Below, one piece after another: positions 7,242-12,731 of a stretch of 12,731 bases of DNA. The stretch is from RFTU01 sp032122355 (lineage in GTDB: Bacteria > Pseudomonadota > Gammaproteobacteria > Burkholderiales > Burkholderiaceae_C). The stretch is taken from NCBI GenBank assembly GCA_032122355.1, contig JAUMCS010000076.1, forward strand, positions 1 to 12,731, read 5' to 3'. The position numbers and the translations under genes are program-made. The notes under the pieces were generated by a model that ran no database searches, was not told where the DNA came from, and saw only the letters and a program-made list of their open reading frames with translations. Numbering within the stretch: the first letter of the stretch is position 1; each line of letters begins with the position of its first letter.

Positions 7242-9071
7242 ATGACACGTCCGATTCGTAACATTGCCATTATTGCCCACGTTGACCATGGCAAAACCAC
7301 TATGGTTGATCAACTTTTGCGTCAAAGTGGTACCTTTGCCGAGCATGAAAAAGTGGTGGATACCGTTATGGATAGTAACGCGATTGAGCGTGAACGTGGT
7401 ATTACCATTTTGGCTAAGAACTGTGCAGTGACGTGGCAGGGAACGCATATCAATATCGTCGATACTCCGGGTCACGCGGATTTTGGCGGTGAAGTTGAGC
7501 GTGCTTTGTCAATGGTGAATGGTGTGCTGTTGTTGATAGATGCGCAAGAAGGCCCTATGCCCCAAACCCGTTTTGTCACGAAGAAGGCCTTGGCCTTGGG
7601 CTTGAAGCCCATTGTGGTGGTGAACAAGGTCGATAAGCCTGGTGCCAATCCGGATAAAGTGATCAATGCTGCGTTTGATTTGTTTGACAAACTGGGTGCA
7701 ACCAATGAGCAGCTTGATTTTCCGGTGGTGTATGCATCGGGTATCAATGGCTGGGCTTCAAAAGAAGAAGGTGAACCAGGGCAAGCCTGGGGTAGTGATA
7801 TGTCGGCATTATTTGACACGATTTTGCAGCATGTGCCCGCTCACCAGGGCGATATTGAGGCCCCTTTGCAGCTGCAAATTTCCGCACTTGATTACAACAA
7901 CTTCGTAGGTCGTATTGGCGTGGGCCGTGTCAACAGTGGCCGCATTAAGCCCGCTATGGATGTATTGGTGATGGAAGGGCCTGATGGCAAGCAGTTTAAG
8001 GGCCGAATCAATCAGGTGCTGACATTTCAGGGCTTAGACCGCACGCAAGCAACTGAAGCGGGCCCCGGAGACATTGTGTTGATCAATGGTATTGAGGACT
8101 TAGGTATTGGTGTGACAGTGACTGACCCTGCCAATCCACAACCTTTGCCGATGTTGCGGGTGGATGAACCCACCCTGACTATGAATTTTTGTGTGAATAC
8201 CAGCCCATTGGCGGGGCGTGAGGGCAAGTATGTTACATCACGCCAGATATGGGATCGGTTGCAGAAAGAGTTGCAAAGCAACGTGGCCTTGCGTGTGCGC
8301 GAAACCAGTGAAGACGGAATTTTTGAAGTGTCAGGACGCGGTGAATTGCACTTAACCATTTTGCTAGAGAATATGCGTCGTGAGGGCTATGAGTTGGCTG
8401 TTAGTAAACCGCGCGTGGTGTTTCAGGAAATTGATGGGGTCAGGTGTGAGCCCATTGAGTTGGTCACTGCGGATGTGGAAGAGCAGCATCAAGGTGGTGT
8501 GATGCAGGCCCTAGGTGAGCGCAAAGGTGAACTCGTTAATATGGAGCCTGATGGCCGTGGGCGTGTGCGTTTAGAGTACCGTATCCCTGCCCGTGGTTTG
8601 ATCGGTTTTTCCAATGAATTTCTGAATTTGACACGGGGATCGGGTTTGATCAGCAATATTTTTGATGGCTACGAGGCGCATAAGGGTGAAATAGCCAGCC
8701 GTAAAAATGGTGTGCTGATCAGTATGGATTCGGGCGAAATTTTCACGTACGCTTTGGGTAAGTTAGACGACCGAGGTCGTATGTTTGTGAAGGCCGGCGA
8801 CCCGGTGTACGAGGGTATGATCGTAGGTATTCATAGCCGTGACAATGATTTGGTGGTAAACGCAACCCGTACCAAACAGCTCACCAATTTTCGAGTGAGT
8901 GGTAAAGAAGATGCCATTAAAATTACGCCTCCTATTGATTTGACACTGGAGTATGGTGTTGAATTTATTGAGGATGATGAGCTGGTGGAAATCACACCCA
9001 AAAGTATCCGTCTGCGCAAGCGTTATTTGCAAGAGCATGAGCGTAAACGCGCTTCGCGTGAGGCAGCTTGA
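7242..9071 (+). CDS. typA: Ribosome-associated GTPase TypA/BipA
   Basis: TypA (BipA) is an EF-G-like translational GTPase that binds the 70S A-site region and supports 50S assembly, growth at low temperature and stress responses. The 609-residue protein has the usual length. G1 is AHVDHGKTT (12-20), the switch I region is RERGITI (50-56), G3 is DTPGHADFGGEVERAL (74-89), G4 is NKVD (128-131) and the G5 region is YASGING. Domain II (VGRIGVGRVNSGRI), domain III, the EF-G-like domain V (EPIELVTADVEEQHQG) and the BipA-specific C-terminal domain (ISMDSGEIFTYALGKLDDRG) follow. ATG 7242 is chosen over an in-frame TTG at 7227 because MTRPIRNIAIIAHVDHG is the family start. It lies 33 bases after truB with a weak AGG seven bases before it, and ends the operon ahead of a strong terminator. 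typA behind truB is a betaproteobacterial habit. Confidence 0.97.
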   Translation: MTRPIRNIAIIAHVDHGKTTMVDQLLRQSGTFAEHEKVVDTVMDSNAIERERGITILAKNCAVTWQGTHINIVDTPGHADFGGEVERALSMVNGVLLLIDAQEGPMPQTRFVTKKALALGLKPIVVVNKVDKPGANPDKVINAAFDLFDKLGATNEQLDFPVVYASGINGWASKEEGEPGQAWGSDMSALFDTILQHVPAHQGDIEAPLQLQISALDYNNFVGRIGVGRVNSGRIKPAMDVLVMEGPDGKQFKGRINQVLTFQGLDRTQATEAGPGDIVLINGIEDLGIGVTVTDPANPQPLPMLRVDEPTLTMNFCVNTSPLAGREGKYVTSRQIWDRLQKELQSNVALRVRETSEDGIFEVSGRGELHLTILLENMRREGYELAVSKPRVVFQEIDGVRCEPIELVTADVEEQHQGGVMQALGERKGELVNMEPDGRGRVRLEYRIPARGLIGFSNEFLNLTRGSGLISNIFDGYEAHKGEIASRKNGVLISMDSGEIFTYALGKLDDRGRMFVKAGDPVYEGMIVGIHSRDNDLVVNATRTKQLTNFRVSGKEDAIKITPPIDLTLEYGVEFIEDDELVEITPKSIRLRKRYLQEHERKRASREAA

Positions 9072-9092
9072 TAGGCAAGTGTCACAAATATG

Positions 9093-9117
9093 AAAAAGGC
9101 CCGAAAGGGCCTTTTTT
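9093..9117. terminator. Bidirectional terminator between typA and tRNA-Gly
   Basis: A ten-base perfect stem (AAAAAGGCCC 9093-9102 with GGGCCTTTTT 9107-9116) encloses a GAAA tetraloop, and T continues to 9117. Because the stem begins with an A run and ends with a T run, it works on both strands: it stops the operon after typA and stops the minus-strand tRNA-Gly transcript 13 bases beyond its CCA. Confidence 0.92.
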
Positions 9118-9129
9118 CTTGTGCTTGAT

Positions 9130-9203
9130 TGGAGCGGGTGAAGGGAATCGAACCCTCGTATGAAGCTTGGGAAGCTGCCGTTCTACCATTGAACTACACC
9201 CGC
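9130..9203 (-). tRNA. tRNA-Gly, anticodon CCC
   Basis: The minus strand folds into a complete 74-base tRNA with encoded CCA (9132-9130). Acceptor arms are GCGGGTG and CACCCGC with discriminator T73. The D arm is GTTC/GAAC with loop AATGGTA. The anticodon loop TTCCCAA gives CCC at 34-36, followed by a four-base variable loop ATAC and a T arm GAGGG-TTCGATT-CCCTT. Loop, discriminator and stem match the glyU type that reads GGG codons. One oddity: in the anticodon stem GCAGC/GCTTC, position 28 (C) faces position 42 (T), a mismatch. The gene is monocistronic, opposite in direction to the flanking genes, with a terminator 13 bases downstream and a -10-like box 20 bases upstream. Confidence 0.95.
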
Positions 9204-9218
9204 ATTTGATTCGTTGGC

Positions 9219-9228
9219 TACAATTGTA
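9219..9228. promoter_or_regulatory. Palindrome with -10-like boxes on both strands
   Basis: TACAATTGTA is a perfect ten-base palindrome lying between the divergent tRNA-Gly and trmB. It offers TACAAT as a -10 box on each strand. On the minus strand transcription would begin about 13 bases before the tRNA; a TTGTAT lies upstream at a long 19-base spacing. On the plus strand it would begin almost at the trmB ATG (9233), giving a leaderless message, but no good -35 stands at the right distance. Only the sequence symmetry is certain; promoter activity is inferred. Confidence 0.4.
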
Positions 9229-9232
9229 CGCT

Positions 9233-9955
9233 ATGACTAACGAAAAAATACAATCTGATGAACTGGCCCCATCGGGGCTAACCCCAGCCCCTCGGCGTAT
9301 CCGTAGTTTTGTGGTGCGGGCCGGTCGTATGGGATCTGGCCAAGTACGTGCTTTAGCCGAGTGGGGGCCGCAATTTATAGTACCTTACCAGGCTCATAAC
9401 CCTTGTGATTGGGGCCAGCATTTTGGCCGGAATGCACCCCGTATCGTGGAAATTGGCTTTGGCATGGGTGCTGCCACTGCTGAAATTGCTGCCCAACAAC
9501 CCCATAACGATTTCATTGGTTTAGAAGTGCATGAGCCCGGTGTAGGCGCACTGTTGAAGTTAATAAACGATCAATCCCTGCAAAATATTCGGATTATTCA
9601 ACACGATGCTGTTGAGGTTCTGGAACAGATGGTGGCACCGCAATCACTGGCCGGCGTGCATATTTTTTTCCCCGATCCTTGGCATAAAAAAAGGCATCAT
9701 AAACGTCGCTTAATTCAGCCTCCACTGGTGGCTTTATTGGCCTCGCGCCTTCAGGCAGGCGGGCTTTTGCATTGCGCAACCGATTGGCAGCCTTATGCGG
9801 AGCAGATGTTGGCTGTACTGAGTGCCGAGCCCACTTTACAAAATACAGCCGATGGGTATGCGCCCAAACCCGATTATAGGCCCATGACAAAATTTGAAAA
9901 GCGCGGGTTGGCGTTGGGCCATGGGGTTTGGGATTTGGTGTTTCGCAAACGATAG
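9233..9955 (+). CDS. trmB: tRNA (guanine-N7-)-methyltransferase TrmB
   Basis: TrmB uses S-adenosylmethionine to form m7G at position 46 in the variable loop of many tRNAs. The 240-residue protein shows the family N-terminus RRIRSFVVRAGRMGSGQ (21-37), the SAM-binding EIGFGMG (73-79), GLEVHEPGVG (96-105), the signature FFPDPWHKKRHHKRRL (145-160) and the closing RPMTKFEKRG (216-225) with the TKFExR substrate motif. ATG 9233 is used because earlier in-frame starts would lie inside the tRNA gene. There is no Shine-Dalgarno sequence before it, and the neighbouring -10-like box would give a leaderless or nearly leaderless transcript. It ends 12 bases before the convergent uppP stop with no obvious terminator between them. 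All key motifs are intact. Confidence 0.96.
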   Translation: MTNEKIQSDELAPSGLTPAPRRIRSFVVRAGRMGSGQVRALAEWGPQFIVPYQAHNPCDWGQHFGRNAPRIVEIGFGMGAATAEIAAQQPHNDFIGLEVHEPGVGALLKLINDQSLQNIRIIQHDAVEVLEQMVAPQSLAGVHIFFPDPWHKKRHHKRRLIQPPLVALLASRLQAGGLLHCATDWQPYAEQMLAVLSAEPTLQNTADGYAPKPDYRPMTKFEKRGLALGHGVWDLVFRKR

Positions 9956-9967
9956 TGCCTATATTGG

Positions 9968-10813
9968 CTACAGTACCGAGGGCCATCCGCTGTAGAGTAC
10001 ACCCAAAATCAGCGCGCCAAAGATAATGCGGTACCAAGCAAAAATAACAAAATTATGGCTAGATACATACCGAATAAGCCAGCGTATGCAGATCAGTGCG
10101 CTGATAAAGGCCATCACAGTACCTATGGCAAACAGCGGCCAATCGGATGCATGAAGTAGGTGGCGATCTTTCCACAGGGAATAGGCTCCCGCGCCCATGA
10201 GAGTGGGTATGCCTAAAAAGAAGCTGAATTCAGTGGCAGCTTTACGCGAAAAGCCCAGCACCATCGCACCTATGATGGTAGCGCCTGAGCGGCTGGTGCC
10301 GGGTATGAGTGCTAAGCATTGTAATAGGCCCACTCGAAGCGCATCACCGGCGCGCATATCATCCACACTGTTAATGCGTTCGATATAGGGGCTTTGGCTT
10401 TGGGTCCGGCGTGCGTGCCAGCGCTCAACGAACAAAATAATGATGCCCCCGATAATCAGTGCTATGGCCACAGGCCCCGGGTAAAACAAAGCCGCTTTGA
10501 TGGTTTTGCCCAGTAGCAAACCGGCTACTACAGCCGGTAAAAAGGCGATCAGTACATTCAGTACAAAACGCTGTGCAGTGGATTCATCTCTAATGCCTTG
10601 TACCGTTGCGATAAGTCGGCGGCGATATTCCCAGCAAACGGCGAGCATGGCGCCGGTTTGAATGGCAATTTCAAATACCTTGGCTGTTTCTCCGGTAAAG
10701 TTGAGAAAGGCGCCAGCCAGAATCAAATGCCCCGTCGAGGAAATAGGTAAAAATTCTGTAAGGCCCTCTACAATGCCCATCAGGGCTGCTTTAAAAAGTA
10801 AAACAAGATCCAT
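9968..10813 (-). CDS. uppP: Undecaprenyl-diphosphatase UppP (BacA)
   Basis: UppP dephosphorylates undecaprenyl diphosphate at the outer face of the inner membrane. This recycles the lipid carrier for peptidoglycan and O-antigen synthesis and confers low-level bacitracin tolerance. The 281-residue protein is strongly hydrophobic with roughly eight membrane segments. The catalytic motif EGLTEFLPISSTGH is at 16-29 (both acidic residues and the SSTGH run present) and the second signature PGTSRSG at 171-177 with its essential Arg. ATG 10813 gives the family start MDLVLLFKAALMGIVEG; an in-frame GTG at 10825 would add four residues. It is transcribed alone on the minus strand and converges with trmB. 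The upstream region (10814-10991) is shared with the divergent outer-membrane gene. No unusual residues are seen. Confidence 0.96.
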   Translation of the reverse strand: MDLVLLFKAALMGIVEGLTEFLPISSTGHLILAGAFLNFTGETAKVFEIAIQTGAMLAVCWEYRRRLIATVQGIRDESTAQRFVLNVLIAFLPAVVAGLLLGKTIKAALFYPGPVAIALIIGGIIILFVERWHARRTQSQSPYIERINSVDDMRAGDALRVGLLQCLALIPGTSRSGATIIGAMVLGFSRKAATEFSFFLGIPTLMGAGAYSLWKDRHLLHASDWPLFAIGTVMAFISALICIRWLIRYVSSHNFVIFAWYRIIFGALILGVLYSGWPSVL

Positions 10814-10928
10814 AGTGTGCGGCACCCATTGATGGCTAAAAACCTTGATTGTCGCATATCCCTACTGGCTCCTATCTTGCCTAATGCCTGTGTATCGCGC
10901 AGTATGGGCTGATATGACTAAAACAAGC

Positions 10929-10975
10929 ATGTCAAACCGATTTGTGATAAAGTCTGCTGCACAAAAACTTGACAT
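10929..10975. promoter_or_regulatory. Interrupted two-part inverted repeat upstream of the outer-membrane gene
   Basis: ATGTCAA (10929-10935) and TTTGTG (10941-10946) are mirrored by CACAAA (10960-10965) and TTGACAT (10969-10975) around a 13-base centre. The gaps between arms are five and three bases. As RNA it would form a 13-bp hairpin with an internal loop, ending 16 bases before the ATG at 10992. As DNA it could be a two-site operator between divergent genes, and it supplies a TTGACA-like -35 box on either strand, although no matching -10 is at the right distance. Function is not known. Confidence 0.4.
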
Positions 10976-10991
10976 ATCAACGAAAACCATT

Positions 10992-11873
10992 ATGTTGAAA
11001 ATTAAAGCAGTAACGGTATTTTTAATTTCGACAATAATTTCCTTTCATGTACGCGCTGATTTGCCGCTGACGGTGGAAGACTTGATCACCGACAAGGGCA
11101 AGGTCAAACTCGATGTGTCGGTTGCCTATGCTAACAGCGACCGCCATGGCGTATCTATAGGCGACCCTATCACCATACAAACAGGAGCTACTTCGTTTGT
11201 TACTTTGCCCGCCCTGATTGGCGAGAGCCGTAGCAACAGCGACTCACTGGTTGGAACTTTGGGCTTGCGCTACGGCCTAACTGGCAAGGCCGAAATCTTC
11301 GCCCGTACCTCATACCTGCACAGCAGCAGTCGCAACAGTGATGTTTCGGGCATTAGCAGTCACAGCGAAAACCGCTTTGCCGATGCGTGGGCAGGCATCA
11401 ACTACCAGTTCAAGAAAGACGACGACACGCCCGCTGTGCTGAGCTTTGCGGAAATCGCTCTGCGCGAGAAACACGAAAAAAGCAGCAGTTCCTTCAAATC
11501 CGCCTTGGTGGGTATCACCACCTACAAAGCCATAGACCCCGTGGTGTTCTCACTCACCACCGCTTATCGCTTCAACCAAAGCCGCCAAGACGGCGACAAA
11601 ACCTACAAGCCTGGCAATCTGTTTCTGCTCAACCCCAGCATTGCCTTTGCAGTAAACGACCGCGTCACGTTGACCACGGGCATGCAATGGACAAACCGCC
11701 AAGCGGATAAATGGGATGGGCAATCACAAGGCTTCAGGCGCACCAGCAGCGATTTATTGCTGGGCGTGGGTTACGGCATATCGAAGGGGAGCACGCTTAA
11801 CCTCACCTTCAAATCGAATGTTTCAGGCTCCAACGGGGCAGACCTGAGGCTCAATTGGCTGCGAACTTTTTAA
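10992..11873 (+). CDS. Putative outer-membrane beta-barrel protein
   Basis: I do not recognise a named gene, but the architecture is clear. From ATG 10992 the 293-residue protein starts with a Sec signal peptide (Lys-rich start, hydrophobic core at about 6-18, cleavage likely after HVRA at 22). A short polar stretch LPLTVEDLITDKGK follows, then alternating amphipathic strands (VKLDVSVAYANSD, LVGTLGLRYGLTGKAEIFAR, LLLGVGYGISKGSTLNLTF). It ends in LRLNWLRTF, whose terminal Phe and alternating hydrophobics fit a BAM-type C-terminal signal. It may belong with the 'transporter' / phenol-degradation MetA-like outer-membrane families; this is a guess. The frame is open upstream to 10845, but only 10992 gives a normal signal peptide; no good Shine-Dalgarno sequence is visible. 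Codons strongly prefer C at the third position (GAC, AAC, TTC, ACC), unlike the operon genes. The next gene follows by 50 bases, so the two are probably co-transcribed. Confidence 0.8.
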   Translation: MLKIKAVTVFLISTIISFHVRADLPLTVEDLITDKGKVKLDVSVAYANSDRHGVSIGDPITIQTGATSFVTLPALIGESRSNSDSLVGTLGLRYGLTGKAEIFARTSYLHSSSRNSDVSGISSHSENRFADAWAGINYQFKKDDDTPAVLSFAEIALREKHEKSSSSFKSALVGITTYKAIDPVVFSLTTAYRFNQSRQDGDKTYKPGNLFLLNPSIAFAVNDRVTLTTGMQWTNRQADKWDGQSQGFRRTSSDLLLGVGYGISKGSTLNLTFKSNVSGSNGADLRLNWLRTF

Positions 11874-11923
11874 AGTCTGTAGCGGTTGTATTTTGCTCTG
11901 CAAGTGTTCACAGGAGTATTGAT

Positions 11924-12418
11924 ATGAAGTTGAAATTGACAGTTGTAGCAGGTGTGCTCAGTGCCAGTATGGCAGTTCCTGTCTTGGCAAATGAAACAGT
12001 GGCCGTGCCACTGCTGCAGTTTACCGCTGCGGATACGCAGAAGCTGTTTGAGCAGGATGCGATGCCGATGCAATTGGCGGCATTGTCTTCGCAGGAGATG
12101 AAGGAGACGGAGGGGGCTTTTGGCTTTGGCGGGGCAGCAGTTGGCCTTGGATTTTATGGCGCACAAACTGCGTTCAATTCATGGAATGGCTGGAATCGAA
12201 CCACTGTAAACAGCTTTTCAAACAATTGGAGTTGGCGTAATGCTGGGCTTTCGGCTGCTGGTGGATTTGTGAGCGGAGGATTTAGTAATGCTATGTTACG
12301 TGGAGCTGGCTACACCACCTTTAGAAGTCAATGGACTGCACCTATCGCGACTCAGGCAGTTATTCGCGGTAATGGGTTTGCTCTAGGCCAAACATCATTT
12401 GGCTTGCATCGTCGATAA
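11924..12418 (+). CDS. Secreted bacteriocin-like precursor with Sec signal and double-glycine-type leader
   Basis: This is an unrecognised 164-residue protein with two successive export signals. Residues 1-22 form a Sec signal peptide (KLK start, hydrophobic core, cleavage likely after PVLA). Residues 23-65 form a propeptide ending LSSQEMKETEGA (54-65), which matches the L-S-x-x-E-L/M-x-x-I/T-x-G-G/A leader that C39 peptidases cut, at exactly the usual spacing. Cleavage after Ala65 would release about 99 residues rich in Gly, Ala, Asn, Ser, Phe and Trp, without Cys, with small-residue repeats (FGFGGAAVGLGFYGA, AAGGFVSGGF) that recall bacteriocin or amyloid-like subunits. AGGAG at 11912-11916 is seven bases before ATG, the strongest ribosome-binding site in this part of the window, suggesting high expression. 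It lies 50 bases after the beta-barrel gene and is followed by a terminator. Antimicrobial, adhesive or structural roles are all possible. Confidence 0.8.
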   Translation: MKLKLTVVAGVLSASMAVPVLANETVAVPLLQFTAADTQKLFEQDAMPMQLAALSSQEMKETEGAFGFGGAAVGLGFYGAQTAFNSWNGWNRTTVNSFSNNWSWRNAGLSAAGGFVSGGFSNAMLRGAGYTTFRSQWTAPIATQAVIRGNGFALGQTSFGLHRR

Positions 12419-12429
12419 TGCAATGCGAT

Positions 12430-12468
12430 AGCATCCCTTGTTAGTTTGTGTGCACAAGGGGTGCTTTT
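12430..12468 (+). terminator. Rho-independent terminator after the secreted precursor gene
   Basis: AGCATCCCTTGT (12430-12441) pairs with ACAAGGGGTGCT (12454-12465) over 12 bases with a single G-T wobble, around a 12-base loop. Four Ts (12465-12468) follow. It lies 11 bases after the stop of the precursor gene and should end most of that transcript, so the next gene would depend on read-through or its own promoter. Confidence 0.8.
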
Positions 12469-12484
12469 CCATATGGGGATTTAA

Positions 12485-12731
12485 ATGGACAATTTTTTTG
12501 AAATTGTGCTGGCTGGAATTTTTGGCGAAGCGCTATTTAGAAAAATAGTAAAGAAGAAAATTTTCGTACCATTGCTATTCTTATTGATAACCATTATTGT
12601 TGAATTATTATTCATGATGCTCACCGTTATTTTAAGTCTTCTAGGTATTGTAAAAGGAAAAGAGCAATGGATTTCATTCGGCAATTTTATTCATGAATTC
12701 TTTGTCTTTCATTTTATAATGGTGCAGCCCT
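12485..12731 (+). CDS. Small hydrophobic membrane protein, 3' end outside window
   Basis: From ATG 12485 the frame is open for 82 codons to the window edge, with GGGG at 12475-12478 as a ribosome-binding site six bases upstream. The peptide starts MDNFFEIVLAGIFGEALF, has a basic patch RKIVKKK (19-25), a long hydrophobic stretch at about 26-55 that can cross the membrane once or twice, then a polar turn and a second aromatic, hydrophobic region. I do not recognise a family. The coding sequence is clearly richer in A and T than everything to its left, which suggests separate acquisition. Its position just behind the secreted precursor makes an immunity or accessory role thinkable, but a terminator lies between them and there is no direct evidence. 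Confidence 0.6.
   Translation, partial: MDNFFEIVLAGIFGEALFRKIVKKKIFVPLLFLLITIIVELLFMMLTVILSLLGIVKGKEQWISFGNFIHEFFVFHFIMVQP

Noticed and set aside
2749..9071. Two translational GTPases (IF2 and TypA) in one operon as a novelty
   Set aside because: This gene order is an established feature of many betaproteobacteria and needs no special explanation.
9968..9995. CTACAG/CTGTAG hairpin between convergent trmB and uppP as a terminator
   Set aside because: The stem is only six bases with a 16-base loop and no T run on either strand; it also lies inside the uppP coding end.
9594..10037. 147-codon minus-strand frame across trmB and the end of uppP
   Set aside because: It is antisense to a complete trmB with all motifs and overlaps the uppP C-terminus; no family resemblance and no start signal.
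10845..10991. N-terminal extension of the beta-barrel protein from the upstream in-frame start
   Set aside because: It would put 49 residues before an otherwise standard signal peptide and translate through the inverted repeat; the signal peptide argues for the start at 10992.
1..12731. CRISPR arrays, insertion sequences, phage genes, long direct repeats
   Set aside because: No regularly spaced repeats, transposase-like proteins, integrases or terminal inverted repeats were seen on reading the window; the rfbB junction is the only sign of rearrangement.

Overview
The window looks like chromosome of a betaproteobacterium, most likely Burkholderiales. The basis is the gene order rimP-nusA-infB-rbfA-truB-typA in one direction, a NusA with two C-terminal acidic repeats, and the flavour of the RimP, IF2, TruB, TypA and TrmB proteins. 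G+C appears moderate by eye, so a lower-GC freshwater-type lineage is possible. No species is claimed.

Layout. Positions 1-231 hold a minus-strand piece of dTDP-glucose 4,6-dehydratase (rfbB/rmlB) that has lost its start and the first part of its NAD-binding glycine motif. A gene-free stretch with a rho-independent terminator (384-413) follows. From about 607 to 9071 runs the translation/transcription operon: RimP (30S maturation), NusA (elongation/termination factor), IF2 (initiation GTPase), RbfA (30S maturation), TruB (tRNA psi55 synthase) and TypA/BipA (ribosome-associated GTPase). It ends at a symmetric terminator (9093-9117), which also serves a minus-strand tRNA-Gly(CCC). TrmB (tRNA m7G46 methyltransferase) and UppP (undecaprenyl-diphosphatase) follow, converging tail to tail.

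From about 10.9 kb the character changes to accessory DNA. A predicted outer-membrane beta-barrel protein is followed 50 bp later, probably in the same transcript, by a small secreted protein. That protein carries both a Sec signal peptide and a second, bacteriocin-style leader motif (L-S-x-x-E-M-x-x-T-x-G-A). After a good terminator comes an AT-rich gene for a small hydrophobic protein that runs off the window. The most interesting idea here is a two-step export module: Sec secretion of the precursor, periplasmic cleavage at the Gly-Ala site by a C39-like peptidase not visible here, and exit through or association with the neighbouring beta-barrel. The hydrophobic protein is a possible immunity or accessory factor. 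Only the individual parts are seen; the system is inferred.
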